The translations under genes and the position numbers were made by a program. Source: Mytilus galloprovincialis (lineage: Eukaryota > Mollusca > Bivalvia > Mytilida > Mytilidae). Taken from it: DNA of 64,000 nt. Of this stretch, positions 22,882-35,029 are shown in pieces; the stretch's first letter is position 1; each line of letters starts with the position of its first letter. The stretch is from contig NC_134844.1 of assembly GCF_965363235.1 (NCBI RefSeq), forward strand, positions 53,254,872 through 53,318,871. The letters run 5' to 3'. The notes under the pieces were generated by a model that saw only the letters and a program-made list of their open reading frames with translations, made no database searches and was not told where the DNA came from.

Positions 22882-25800
22882 TTATGTCCCACTAGAACAT
22901 GTTGTATCAGTCATAATGTTATACAGTTCAATATGTGCATGAATACTAGCTATTAAACAGGAAAGCAAAGTCACTAAATCGAAGATCTTCACAGGTCTTA
23001 GATAATTCATAACCTTTTTATATCCTATAATCTTCCACCATGTAACAGTGTTTCTAGAATGCACAAATATCCTATTTTTGTCGTCGTTAGTATCTATGTG
23101 ATTGTCGTTGAAGGCAATGACATGGTCATCTTTACCTATACTATCTTCCATTATGGGATGAACAGAATTCCTACGACATTTGCATTTTTCTATTTCCGGT
23201 TTTCTGTCGTAATAACTTAGAACAATAGAACTAAATACTGCTACAAGACTGCTGCACATCAACTGTAAAAAGTATTTTCCTGAAATCGATAGAGACAGTT
23301 TAGATCAATGATGCTATTGTGAACTATTGAATTATATATACTTGTCTTGGTGAGCCAGTAAGTGATAAAAAATAAAATCAGAATAATAAACGCCTTTTTC
23401 ATACAGTCATTGTATCGTCCATTAATATGTCTCAATGCTTTTGTTTTCTTTAGTTTTCCGTTTTATTTACTATTGTTTGTCTGTTTTTCGTTTTATTTTT
23501 AGCTACGTCGTTGTAAGTTTATTTTCGATTTATGAGTTTGAATGACCCTCTTGTATCTATTCCTTCATTTTATGTTAAAACAAGAAAGAGCAGATTTTCG
23601 CAATTACTATCCCATTTCAACGGTTAAAGTGGCATAACATAATCAGTTTAGTCGAAATTGGTCTATGAAAGATTTCTTAAGTTTATAACATTACTTTGGT
23701 ATTTGCCTTCAAGTTTAATGCAGTCATTTCAGTCTTTTGTCTTCTTTTGACAATGTTCAGGTTGTTGCGTAAAAGAGCAAATCAAGAAAATTACTTCGTA
23801 CGCAAAAAAAAAGAAATATTTTTGTTTATGTATTTTATGCAAAATCGTCTGATACTTCTTATACATAAAATAAAACGGAAAACGTTAATATTGGAACTTC
23901 ATCGTTGCTAATTACAGAAATCATCGTTGCTACGAAATTTCAAAATATGCAGTTTAATTAAATTTACCAAAAAGTTCTTTTCACACCATAATTTATTAAA
24001 CACTTGTATTATTGTATTGCCCTTTTATGTTAATTAGTCACTTATAATGATAACATAAAAGGTAAGCACCCATAATTCATTATTAAATAAACATACCAAT
24101 AGCTGAAATACTTTTGGAGTTTTCTGGTAAAACACTACTAACTTGAAGCATCAAAACCATAAATGATAGGAATATCGTTATTCCAAAGCTAATACGTTCA
24201 CCTGCATCTATTGGAATAAAGAACGCTAAGATGGCAAGTATGGATAAGGCACAGGCAGGAAAAACTATGTTGTAGATATAATGGGAAGGCAACCGTTGCA
24301 TATGAATATAAAAGATAATAGTTGACGAAAACACTGGTCTTTTTTCTACTTTCAAAATTTTCCAAAACGCATGATCATCTTCATGTTCTTCATATCCGTT
24401 TATTGATTCATTTTGATCCCAAACAAGCATCTGTCGCAGATTTACTGCGGTCGTTCCAAGAATTATACTACATTCCTGGCAATCTGCTGGAAATAATTCG
24501 ATGTTTGCATTACATATTGTACTTAAGTCTCCAGAGGGTTGTGTCATAATTGTTCCATCGTACTTAACAAGAACTCTTTCAGCTTGCAATCCATCAGACA
24601 AAAAGCTTGATGCAAGTCTGAAATGAATCAAGATTGATAAATGCATTGTTCAATTTTATAGCAATGACTGAAAATTATGGTAAACTAACGCTGTATCGAC
24701 TGGAGTCGTTATCAGTAACAGTATATGATAAATGTGTTTTTGGGTAGCTTTTCATTTTGCTTAATCGAATGATGACTCATTAACAGCGGTATAACAATGT
24801 TGCCTTAATTTATTCAGAATTTATAGTGTGTTTTTCTACTTTGTGATGTTAGTTACTTTTAAAACGTTTAAATCTGATGCATTTGTTTGTCCTAAGTCAT
24901 AAACCTGATGTTCAGTGGTTTTCGTTGCAATTATTGATGTTGTTCATAAATGTTTCTCGTTTCTCTTTTTTTTATATATAGATTAGACATTTAGTTGTCC
25001 TGTTTGAATGGTTTTACAATAGTCATTTGTGAAGCCCTTTATAGCTTGCGATTCGATGTGAGCCAAGGCTCCGTGTTGAAGACCGTATTTTGACCTATTA
25101 AGGTTTACTTTAACAAATTGTGACTTAGACGGAGAGTTGTCTCATGGGTACTCATAACACTTCTTTTAATATCTATGTAAGAATATAGCATAAATAAAGC
25201 ATAATAGATAGATGGATATATCATATATATATATGTTCATTTGTAGAGCAAACACAAATCTTACTTATTAAATACTCTGACATCAGGTGTCCACACCTCT
25301 TTTCCAGATGCAGTTATATAAGACTTTCCTCCATATTGAGATGGATCCCAAACTAGATAGTCGTCTTTCCATGTCTAAAAGTAAAATAAAACTTTATTCA
25401 ATAGAAAATAAACCAAATGTTCATGTCACCTTAGGCTTTCAGTAGTCTATGTTTTAACTGCTTTTGATACATTTGTATAGTTTAGCTTTCATCCATAGAT
25501 GTTGAGTGGGTTTGCTTAGCTAATTCTTTATAGTTTTAACATGTTGCATTTTTTCTGTCTTTGTTTGTTCGTTGTCGTTTGTAGACATGGCCCCATTGGT
25601 CTTTTGCGGTTTCTCCTAGTACCTCCTTTATCCATTATTATTTTTTTTTATCTTCAACAGACATCACAAGAAAGACGCCATCTTAGTTAAGATATTTTTT
25701 ATATGCTGTATATTTATCTATGGACTGATCCTAATCAAAGTTGTTTTGGGTAATAATAATGTATATCATATCAGAATTGTTAAACGATACAGTTTTAAAC

Positions 25801-26850
25801 ATAATTTATGAATATTTAGATAAGTCTCAGTTCTATGAAAGCACTAAATAGTTGAGACATTCGCAGTGATTCTAGAAATTGTGTTACTGATTGCTATTTG
25901 TCATTATCTCAGAAAATATGGTGGCCAGATAATCAATTATTATTGTCATGTTCGACTTGTTTTAAATAATTTGATATAAAATATCTTACCAAATCAGCAA
26001 ATATGGACTGTGTAAGTTTTGCGTCTTTTTCTGACTGAGAAAAGAAAGAACCGACTATAGCAAAACTGTGTTTCAAAGCATGTACAGTAGCAGGGTAAAA
26101 ACTGTTAGATGACAATTGATAAACACTAGGATTTAATTGAAGAACAAACACATTATATTGCATATACATATATTCTTGAAGTTACGAAATACGAAACATC
26201 TTTACAATTATTATCCTTCAACATTTTGTGCAATTCATTATTATACTTATTATCAAGACGAACCCTGCATAATATTATGATCACGAGGCAGACATTCTAT
26301 AACATGATTAATGAAATGCTGAAAAAAGTAGTAATTTCAAAAATTATTTAAATATGATATATCTGATTCTTCTATATTGTATTTGATATTTAAAAGAACA
26401 CCATTTTTTTTTATCTAAATCATTGGATAGAAATTTTTATTTTCTACTTTTATTAAATCAAACATACCAGTCCCTCTAGTCTGATAAAAGTCCACTTCAG
26501 GTTTATCTTAACAGTTTCTGTAAGGTTTCGCCGTGGAATTACTTGAGAACTATATGTTGAATCATTAAACAGAACACTCCGCAGAAGCAGTTCGTGATTT
26601 ATATCTCCAAAAGCTGTAAGATAAACAGTTATACTAGTTTAACATTAGTTTCAGTTGCCTTTAAAACGTAAAAGATCTGTTACGACCATGGTAGATTTGT
26701 TCAAAATTTGTTTGATGGTGACTTTCATGTTAAAATATTATAAAATTAACGAACTATACAGACCAAGTAAAGTAAATAATACTTACAAAATGAAATATTA
26801 TCAATTAATGATAAGAACACAAAGTAAAATATAATAGAAATAGATGCCAT
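22882..26850 (-). CDS. Cys-loop ligand-gated ion channel subunit A (nicotinic-receptor-like), 427 aa, six exons
   Basis: Exons in coding order: 26787-26850, 26468-26613, 25990-26034, 25265-25374, 24097-24617 and 22882-23279 (64, 146, 45, 110, 521 and 398 bp). All junctions are GT..AG and in frame. The start ATG opens a signal peptide (MASISIIFYFVFLSLIDNIS). The extracellular domain carries LVWDPSQYGG, VWTPDVRVFN and a Cys loop of C-x13-C ending FPADCQEC. HYIYNIVFPACALSILAILA begins M1, GERISFGITIFLSFMVLMLQ is M2 with the pore-lining 9' Leu, M3 spans the exon 5/6 join, and M4 lies near DLVTLLSCLIASIHAHIEL. The loop-B GSWTY motif and the loop-C paired cysteines are absent, so it is not a classical alpha subunit and its ligand is unknown. 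Pentameric cation channel by family. Tandem paralogue of the genes at 47127 and 57631. Confidence 0.93.
23440..23575 (+). repeat. Penelope-like 3'-tail fragment in intron 5 of subunit A
   Basis: TTACTATTGTTTGTCTGTTT and TTATTTTCGATTTATGAGTT match the 3' tail of the retroelement at 27625-28850. Only the noncoding tail is present. It sits between exons 6 and 5 of the channel gene. Confidence 0.65.
24893..25180 (-). repeat. Short interspersed mussel repeat, subtype b, in intron 4 of subunit A
   Basis: GTGAGCCAAGGCTCCGTGTT, GAAGACCGTATTTTGACC and GGAGAGTTGTCTCATGGG follow the subtype-b order of the copies at 13826 (inverted) and 54304. It is inside the 647-bp intron between 24618 and 25264. Confidence 0.75.
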
Positions 26851-26929
26851 TCTATCCGTTATTCCAAATAACCACAAATGAAGAAACTGATGATTTAATA
26901 CTCCTGTCGTTTTGTAACCATCACGCAGT

Positions 26930-26947
26930 CACGTGGATTACCATGCG
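26930..26947 (-). promoter_or_regulatory. Conserved 18-bp dyad upstream of subunit A
   Basis: CACGTGGATTACCATGCG lies 80 bases 5' of the start codon at 26850. It differs at one base from the copy in front of subunit B (52254-52271) and from the four copies at 29833, 31156, 32939 and 35185. The motif holds two E-box-like hexamers (CACGTG, CATGYG) around GGATTA, a core bound by Otx/Pitx-type homeodomains. The following bases (GGAGTTTATTATC) are also shared with the upstream modules. Confidence 0.7.
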
Positions 26948-26949
26948 GA

Positions 26950-27620
26950 GTTTATTATCATTTTTAAAATGTTGTATAACGCCGTTAAATAAAGATCGAT
27001 TAAATACGTCATGAAATAGCATCGATGATAGCACATGTACAATACATTTGTCTTTACATTAGCTTTGTTTATCCTGTATTTTGTATCAAATGATTGTATT
27101 GAACATTATCTCATTTACTTTCAATAAACTTAACTTTAAGGTTCAATCTTAGAAGTCATTATATAGCATTCCCGAACTATAACGTGCTAATAGCTTTTGC
27201 GTTTAGGATTACCTTAACCACAAAGCATCTCTGTATACCTCGACATTTGATACGCGCTTTTGCTGGGGAAAAACCGCGAAGAGAGAAATGCAAATGAACG
27301 TTGATAGATTGTGTTAATTGATTCTGATAGACACAATTATATTACAATTACTTTGACAATGTTTGACAAAGTTTGATTAAAAATGAAAACGTACGGGTAA
27401 TATATAAACAAAATTATACATAATCATACCGTCTCATTTAATTTAATATGTTAACGAGTTGTATGCTTTTGTTTAGTTTGAGTATAAAACGTACGATCGC
27501 AAAACTTCGTAAACAAAAACCGATAGTTAAAAACAATCAGAGATTTGTTATAACGTTAAAAATATTGCAGTGTAAAAAAGTGCAACACAATTTCGAACTC
27601 TAAGGAAATGATGTAATAAG
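26950..27620. other. Upstream flank of subunit A, nothing further supported
   Basis: No exon or known repeat was recognised between the promoter dyad and the retroelement fragment. Confidence 0.5.
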
Positions 27621-27624
27621 TCAC

Positions 27625-28850
27625 CTGCTATCAACCCCAGTTTTTTTTGGGTTCGTGTTGCTTTGTTTTTAGTTTTCTATGTTGTGTCTTGTTTGATACA
27701 AGTATTTTGTCTTAGGGAGGTGTAAATCATACTTTGTAAAGGATCACTCTGATTCAAACAAAAATTCTCTGAAACTTGTATTATCAAGATGCTTGATTTC
27801 TTGATTGACAACATATTTGTTACGTTCGGAGGACGTGTTTTTCAACCGACTGTCGCCATTCCAATGGGAACAAATTGTGCTCTCTACTTACCGACTAGTT
27901 TCTTTATTATTATGAGGCTGACTTCATGCAGGAACTTCTTAGGGAAAAAGATAAGAAGTTAGCGATATCCTTTAACTCTACTTTCCACTACATAGATGAT
28001 GTTCTGTCACTAAATAATTGGTGACTTTGTGGAACGCATCTATCCCATCGAACTGGAGATAAAGGATACTACAGATACAGTTAAGTCGGCCTCATATCTT
28101 GACTTACATCTAGAAATTGACAATGCGGGTCGGTTGAAAACAAAACTTTACGACAAAAGAGATGATTTCAGCTTTCCAATTGTGAACTTTCCATTTCTGA
28201 GTAGCAACATTCCAGCAGCACCTGCAAACGGAGTATATATCTCCCAATTGATACGATATTCCCGTGCTTGCATTTCCTATCATGGTTTTCTTGATAGAGG
28301 ATTGCTGCTCACTAGGAAGCTATTAAACCAAGAGTTCCAAATGGTGAAGTTGAAATCATCTCTTCGTAAATTTTACGAACGACATCACGAGTTGGTTGAC
28401 CGTTATGGATTAACCGTTTCACAAATGATATCGGATATGTTCCCTACGTCGTAACTACAATCCCCTTCCCTTTCATGAATGTGACCTACAGAATTAGACT
28501 TTTTACCGGATTTGTTATCACATAAGCAACACGACGGGTACCACATGTGGAGCATGATCTGCTTACCCTTCCGGAGCACCTGAGACCACCCCTAGTTTTT
28601 TATGGGGTTCGTAGGGTTTATTCTTTAGTTTTCTATGTTGTGTAATGTGTACTATTGTTTGTCTGTTTGTGTTTTTCATTTTTAGCAATGGCGTTGTCAA
28701 TTTATTTTCGATTTATGAGTTTGACTGTCCCTTTGGTATCTTTCGTCCCTCTTTTGTGCCATGTGTCGTAGGGTTGTCAGTTTATTTTCGATCTATGTGT
28801 TTGAAAGTCCCTCTGGTAACTTCAGCGCCTTTTGAATACTTTTCCTAAAT
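27625..28850 (+). mobile_element. Penelope-like retroelement, broken 3' part with tail
   Basis: The reverse-transcriptase part is seen from about 27790 (IPMGTNC box) through a YIDD catalytic box near 27990 to a long open stretch at 28029-28454 that includes KSASYLDLHLEID and ISQLIRYSRACISYHGFLDR. The noncoding tail (28455-28850) has GGTACCACATGTGGAGC and TTTTCGATTTATGAGTTTGA. A second piece of the same tail lies before the coding part at 27625-27720, which resembles the head-to-tail arrangement known for Penelope-like elements. It is 5'-truncated and broken. Assignment to Penelope rather than another reverse transcriptase is from remembered motifs. Confidence 0.65.
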
Positions 28851-29639
28851 CGTTTTTCATTTGTTTATTGGGAAATCAGTAAACTACTGTCGCCTTATTA
28901 TGTTGTTATATTGAAATATATCGAGAAAAGTGAGAGAGGATGGAGATTTGAAATGGTTTAAGATTTTTCTGTGTATTTGTTCTTTGAAAGATACCGATTA
29001 ATAAGATAAAGATCAAATCACGTCTTATATAACAAAAAACAACAACAAAAAAACCCATATAATAACAATAATAATTGCAATGTATCCTTGCTCACAGTGA
29101 AACTCGAGATGAAGGTGCAAAAATCATCGTACTAATTGTTTGCTTAAGTTTTCAAAATTCTCTAAACCGACTTCCGGGAACGCGTCGCCAGTAAACTCAA
29201 TTTGAATCAATCATATCACCAATTGATGCTAATTAATACTATTATCTACCAATTGCACTGACCGTTTCCTTTTTTCAGCTTACAAAAAAGTAACATTTGA
29301 TTCATTGCACATATAGATATAATGCATGTACACATTGTATACACCAAACAACACGTAGACATTATTGAGTAGCTACTTATACACCATTGGCATACAATTG
29401 GTTTTTTCCTCATTCCAATCAGCTTTAATATCGAGTAATACTATATCGTATATGTAAAAATAATGATTCATAAGAAGAAAGATTAAATCGTAGATATATC
29501 CTGTAAGTGAGCATTGATTATACATGTTATAACTTTTGACCTTATGTATAAAAAAAATGTTTGTTGGCGAATTTTTAAGTAACTTAGATAAGCTAAAACA
29601 TTAACAAGATGTATTATAAATAAAATTACACTATACATC
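28851..29639. other. AT-rich stretch, nothing supported
   Basis: No exon, RNA gene or recognised repeat. Confidence 0.5.
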
Positions 29640-30600
29640 ATCTGCTTGTCAAGTTCACGTTATATTGTCCGAATGATAACACATTTAAAAAAACATCCTT
29701 CAACATTCAACTTGTTTGAACAAAGGGCGAATAAGCAAGGGAAGTAAATGCGGACTTGTCTGATATATTTGCCGACTTGAAATGTATAAATTATTGATGA
29801 TGTAATTTTTGATTTATAACATAAAGTATGTTCACGTGGATTACCATGTGGTATCGGTTGTTATTTCTAAAATGTTTGATTTTTAATGTTATATGCAAAT
29901 GAACTGAATAAGCATTGCTTAATATTGATAATCATATATTTACAATTCATTTAGATTTATTTACACTGATTAAAATACTCATTCTAGTTAAAGGCTTTGA
30001 TAAATAACCATCATTTCCGGGAAATGAATGACTCTAAATCAATTAAATCACTAGCAGCATTAATGGAATTGATTAAAAAGGATGAATGTGACTTTATTTA
30101 AGTGATATATTTGTAGTTTATATTTTCATCAGGAATATCACAAGCTATGTTATATCTTAAACAAGTTGTATAGTTAATAGACATTTTTTTTTTATTTTGA
30201 AATAAAAAGCAAGAAAGGTGATCATGCAGGACCCTGAAATATAACAATCAAAACGGAAATAATCTTTTGATAAAATAAATCTCAGATAAAACACTGTCAG
30301 GGAGTTATCAGCTCAATTCAATAGTACTATATCTGAATGGTTACAGATAATTTGATATTTCATGAAACATGTTGTATGTTGCACAAGTTGGTCATGTTGG
30401 TGTCTAGAAATATATAGAGCTTTTATGCTTTAATCGTTATTAATTGGAATTGTTTCTTCAGTTCAAACTCTGCTAAGCCTTGTAAACTTTTCAAATGGGA
30501 TTCTCGAGAATTATGAACATATTCAAGATAAAAATCTTACTTATGTTAACATAAATTGAATGAGATAGAGTATTAATAAATCTTTCAATTTATCATCCGT
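29640..30600 (-). promoter_or_regulatory. Orphan channel-promoter module 1
   Basis: The module carries the 18-bp dyad CACGTGGATTACCATGTG at 29833-29850, followed at higher coordinates by ATGCAAATGAACTGAATAAG, TTTATTTACACTGAT and the palindrome TTTCCGGGAAA at 30014-30024. The part to about 30450 (CATGCAGGACCCTGAAATA, GAGCTTTTATGCT) also matches module 3. Orientation equals that of the genes. No clear splice donor is left at the expected place. Confidence 0.65.
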
Positions 30601-30702
30601 TGTGCATAATAAAAAAAGTAAACAATTGGAAAAAAATAGTCAAAAATATTGCTGTAGTTTATTTTCTAGTATTTGATCTAAAGATTGACTTTTATAAATT
30701 GT

Positions 30703-30758
30703 TTTTTTTGGACGGAGAGTTGTATCATTTGCACTCATATCACATCTTCCTATTGAAT
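30703..30758 (-). repeat. End fragment of the short interspersed mussel repeat
   Basis: GGACGGAGAGTTGTATCATT followed by CATATCACATCTTCCTATT is the shared end of the family. Only about 55 bases are present. Confidence 0.6.
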
Positions 30759-30989
30759 TAAAGTTTTAAATTTTTACGACAAGTTCACTTGGCAATGAAT
30801 TATTTTGCACATTATCTTCTGTCAACTTTTCGATTTCTGTTTTTGGTCTGTGTAATGTTTGAAAGCAAGCTAAATGTAAGACTCAAAACCAAATCAAAAT
30901 ATGGCTTGTCGGACATGTCGGAGGTACATGTATATAAAGGTATATAAACAAAAAGGCTAAATAAAACACATTGTATACATGTAGATTAT

Positions 30990-31580
30990 AACTTTGAATT
31001 ATAGACTTAAAGTATAATTATTAACTATTAGTGTTTTGTATAGACAAAGGATAAATAAGCAAAACAGTCGATGCTGCTCGATCTAATATATTTGCTCACT
31101 AGAAATGTATAAACTATTTTTTGTGTATGTTTTGATTTGTTACAATAAATATTTTCACGTGGATTACCATGTGGAGTCTGTTATTTTTCAAATATTTTGG
31201 ATTGTTCTATTTTAGATGCAAATAAACTGAATACGCATTGCTTTATATTAATAATCATATGTTTACAATGCTTTTGAATATACATTAGATTTATTTACAC
31301 TGATCAAAATACATATTTTACTTGAAGGCTTTGATAAAAAACCATCATTTCCGGGAAATGAATGGCTTTGAATCAATTATATTACTGACAAAATTAATTG
31401 ATTCGATTGAAAAAAGGTGAATATGGCTTTATTTAAGTGATATGTTTAGGTTTGCTTTCCTAATGCATCCTGCCAGATATGTCATATAGTTAACATTTGC
31501 ACAGTAAAATATTTGAAAAAATATTTTTTATAATTCATGAAAAATGTCACAATTTGTACATGTTATTGTCAAAAAACAAA
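30990..31580 (-). promoter_or_regulatory. Orphan channel-promoter module 2
   Basis: The dyad CACGTGGATTACCATGTG is at 31156-31173 and TTTCCGGGAAA at 31348-31358, with the intervening ATGCAAATAAACTGAATACG block. It aligns with modules 1, 3 and 4 along several hundred bases but is shorter at its right end. No splice donor was found at the spacing of the real first exon. Confidence 0.65.
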
Positions 31581-31727
31581 AGTTATAGATCTTATGTGCT
31601 TAAAGCTGTTAAATCAAAAAGCAATATTTTTCATCTGTTCAAACTATACTTATCGTACAAGTAAAATTTTTAGCGCCATACAACCAGTTCAAACCACAAT
31701 TTTTTTACATTTAAAAATGCCTGTATA

Positions 31728-31860
31728 ACGTCAGGAATATGACAATTGTTGTCCATTCGTTTGATGTCTTTATCATTTGATTTTGGGACTTCTCGTTTTG
31801 AATTTTCCTCGGAGCTCACTATTATTGTGATTTTACCTTTTTCTTAAAATTTTAAAAGGT
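31728..31860 (-). repeat. Dispersed repeat R2, inverted copy
   Basis: TGACAATTGTTGTCCATTCG and GTTTGATGTCTTTATCATTT are the reverse complement of the R2 blocks at 41945-42020. The copy ends in TTTTCCTCGGAGCTCACTAT. It lies between promoter modules 2 and 3. Confidence 0.65.
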
Positions 31861-32779
31861 TTATCAAACTATAGTGACTTATATCTGTATCAACATTCCT
31901 TTAAACTATGGGAGGTCTCGATTTGAGAGTACTGTACATATTTTAGATATAGGTCTTTCCAATGTAACATGTATTGACCGAATTAAATTAGAAAGAGTTT
32001 ATACAAATCTTTTAATCATTCATCCGTTGCACATGTTAAAAGGAATATAAAAAAATATAAAAAAAATTGATAATAAACTGAAATCATTCCCTCGCCAAAT
32101 CTTCGACATCAATATTTGCATGCTGTACATTGTAGGTGTCAGACTATCAATTAAAAGTCCCTATCTGTTCAACCAAATTTTGCAATTTCACAGCTTTCGA
32201 AATATTTTACCTTAAGTTTAACTTCATAGAAACCAGGTATATCCCGAATTGTACATGTATCAGCTTTCTACATGCCAATTTTCAACATACATGTATTTTC
32301 AAAATCATATAAGTAAGAAGAGGCCTTCCGAAAAGAGGTATCACTACAAATAACCCCTGGTTTTCTGGAAATCTTAAATTAATATACATTGGAGTGCATT
32401 AATCCTCAATTTTGAGTGCAAACTCAAAGACAAGTAAAGTTTGGCTCAAAATGGCCTTTATATATTTCTCTTCCACTACAAGTTTCATATATGCCAAATT
32501 GGTGTTTAGTTTAAGTAAACAGGGACATCAAATGCACTATTATTTTCCGAGTAGGCCTACTTTCACATACTTTCTAACTTGGAGGAATTAATTGGTGGTA
32601 TGACACCTTGTACGTATCAATGAAATGCTTAGAAAACTTTGTTCGCGAAGTCATCCCATACACCTAGTCGATTTTTTTGGAGAGAAAAAAACATATTCAT
32701 CTGACCATACATTAACAATTTATTTAACATTATTATAACCCATCTGTTAATACAGTGTATGTTACATTTTTCGAATCAT

Positions 32780-33660
32780 AACACTTACATTTTATAAAAA
32801 ATTCCTATAACATTAAACTTGTATAAACAAAGGATACATAATCAAACAAGTTGATGCTGCCCCGTCTGATATATTTGCCGACTTGAAATGTATAAATTAT
32901 TGATGGTATAAAATTTGTTTTATAACATAAAATATGTTCACGTGGATTACCATGTGGAGTCGGTTGTTATTTTAAAAATGTTTAATTGTCAGATGGTATA
33001 TGCAAATGAACTGAATAAGTATCGCTTAATATTAATGATCATATATCTACAGTTCATTTAGATTTATTTATACTGATTAAGAAACCCATTCTAGTTGAAG
33101 GCTTTGATAAATAATCACTATTTCCGGGAAATGAGTGACTTGAAATCAATTAAATTTTTAGTACCGTTAATGGATATGTTTTTTTTTTCTATCAGGAATT
33201 TACCAGCTATAATTTAATCAAATTGTATTGCTTAAAGAATATATTTCTTCTTGTTCGTTTTCAAAGGCTAGTAATGTGATTATTCAGGAGCATGAAATAG
33301 AAGATTCAAAATGGTTATCATCTTTTGAAAGAATGAATGACAGATAAAACATGTAGTCGTTTGGCTCAATTAAATAGTAAAATATTTGAATGATCATAGC
33401 TATTTTTCATATTTCATGAAAAATGTTAAATGTTGCACGTGTGTTTAAAACAAATATGGAGCTTTTATGCTCTATTTGCAATTGTTTCCCTCTGAACAAA
33501 GTTTGCTTCTTAAATATCAAAAACTATTTTGACTGATATTTGCGACATTGTTCTATTTATGGAAGGGGATATGTCGAGAATAATAAACATATTGTAGATA
33601 TAAATTGGCCGAATTGAATGGGAAAGTATTATAAAATAAAATATCACTTTATACGAACAT
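32780..33660 (-). promoter_or_regulatory. Orphan channel-promoter module 3 with a splice donor
   Basis: The dyad CACGTGGATTACCATGTG is at 32939-32956 and TTTCCGGGAAA at 33121-33131. On the minus strand a donor GTAAGTG starts at 32788, 151 bases from the dyad; the matching distances are 144 in gene A and 158 in gene B. A short ATG frame (32839, MYPLFIQV) stops before the donor, so the coding first exon has decayed or the exon is noncoding. The stretch to 33500 matches module 1. Confidence 0.65.
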
Positions 33661-34494
33661 TAGAGGAACCAAGAGAAAGCAATTTGTCTCTTTGTAGCAA
33701 ATTTAAAACGATGTCATGACTGTAACAGTGTAATATTGTCATGTTATTATCGGAAAAGTGTTGCCATGTTACACCGTATTCGAATATAATGGAATGTTTT
33801 GGCAATAATCGAAGTTTTCCTTGATGTACTTTATTTATTTAGTTGGTTTTGGTGTCAGATCTAAAAAAAAAATTAAATCCTTCAGCAACGTTAATGTCTC
33901 ACAACCTCACCATACTTGATGAATTGATTAAATAGAAGGGTTAGTGATATTTACACTCGAAAACAAATTCACAGTGCAATGGCAATCAAACAAGCAAAAA
34001 TAAGCCAACAAAACACAAATTACTCTACTTTACGCAAACCCATTCAAGAACTGGGGGTGATATTAGGTGCTCCAGAAATGTAAGCATATTGGTATGCTTC
34101 AAACATGTCAAAAACAGAAGAGTGATATCAGGTGCTCCACAAGAGTACGCAGATTATGCTTTAAAATGGCATTTGTCTGGTTGCTTATGGAAGTATAATT
34201 CCAGTGATTAGTCTCATTCAGTACGTCCTTTTTTAGGTAAAGAAGACAGTATTGTGGTTACAAAACTCGAAAACATCTGTAAAACACATATTACATAATT
34301 GTCAAACTACTAGTGATTGCGTCTGTCATATCCACCAAAGAATGACATCGACTACATTACTTGGAGATTTTGGTGTAATTGTTTTTTTTTCATCTTAAAA
34401 GAAGCAACCCCTAGCAATTGATTCGAAATAAAAGTCCTGGTATAAAATATCAACATGATCAAATAGGCATTATATTATCTCTTAATTAAACAAG
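33661..34494. other. Intergenic stretch, nothing supported
   Basis: I recognise no exon, RNA gene or dispersed repeat. Confidence 0.5.
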
Positions 34495-34955
34495 AATGTG
34501 TCCATAGTACACGGATGCCCCACTCCCACTATCATTTTCTATGTTCAGTGGACCGTGAAATTGGGGTCAAAACTTTAATTTGGAATTAAAATTAGAAAGA
34601 TCATATCATAGGGAACATGTGTACTAAGTTTCAAGTTGTTGTAAATTTAACTTCATCAAAAACTACCTTGACCAAAACCTTTAACCTGAACTTTGCACTA
34701 TCATTTTCTATGTTCAGTGGACCATAAAATTGGGGTCAAAACTATAATTTTGCATTAAAATTAGAAAGATCATATCATGGGGAACATGTGTATTAAGTTT
34801 CAAGTTGATTGGACTTCAGCTTCATCAAAAACTACCTCGACCAAAAACTTTAAGCGGACGGACGAACGGAGGCACAGACGGACGGACGGACGAACGGAGG
34901 CAGGGACCAGAAAACACAATGCCCCTCTACTATCGTAGGTGGGGCATAACAAAAT
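34495..34955 (+). repeat. Dispersed repeat with duplicated 170-bp core and GGAC tetramer tail
   Basis: Two tandem units of about 170 bases (34525-34695 and 34696-34860) start CACTATCATTTTCTATGTTC and contain CATATCATGGGGAACATGTG or a close variant. They are followed by a run of GGAC/ACGG tetramers (about 34855-34905) and end in TAGGTGGGGCATAAC. GATGCCCCAC at the start and GTGGGGCAT at the end are inverted. A truncated relative is at 4890-5032. Noncoding. Confidence 0.75.
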
Positions 34956-35029
34956 GGATTCGTATTAAGAAAAAGGTGATTAATATTACCCAATCTTCTT
35001 ATTGAGTGCATCATACATTGTTAGATTTA

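Noticed and set aside
28645-28848. A 67-codon plus-strand frame after the retroelement
   Set aside because: It lies in the repeated 3' tail, which recurs elsewhere without an open frame.
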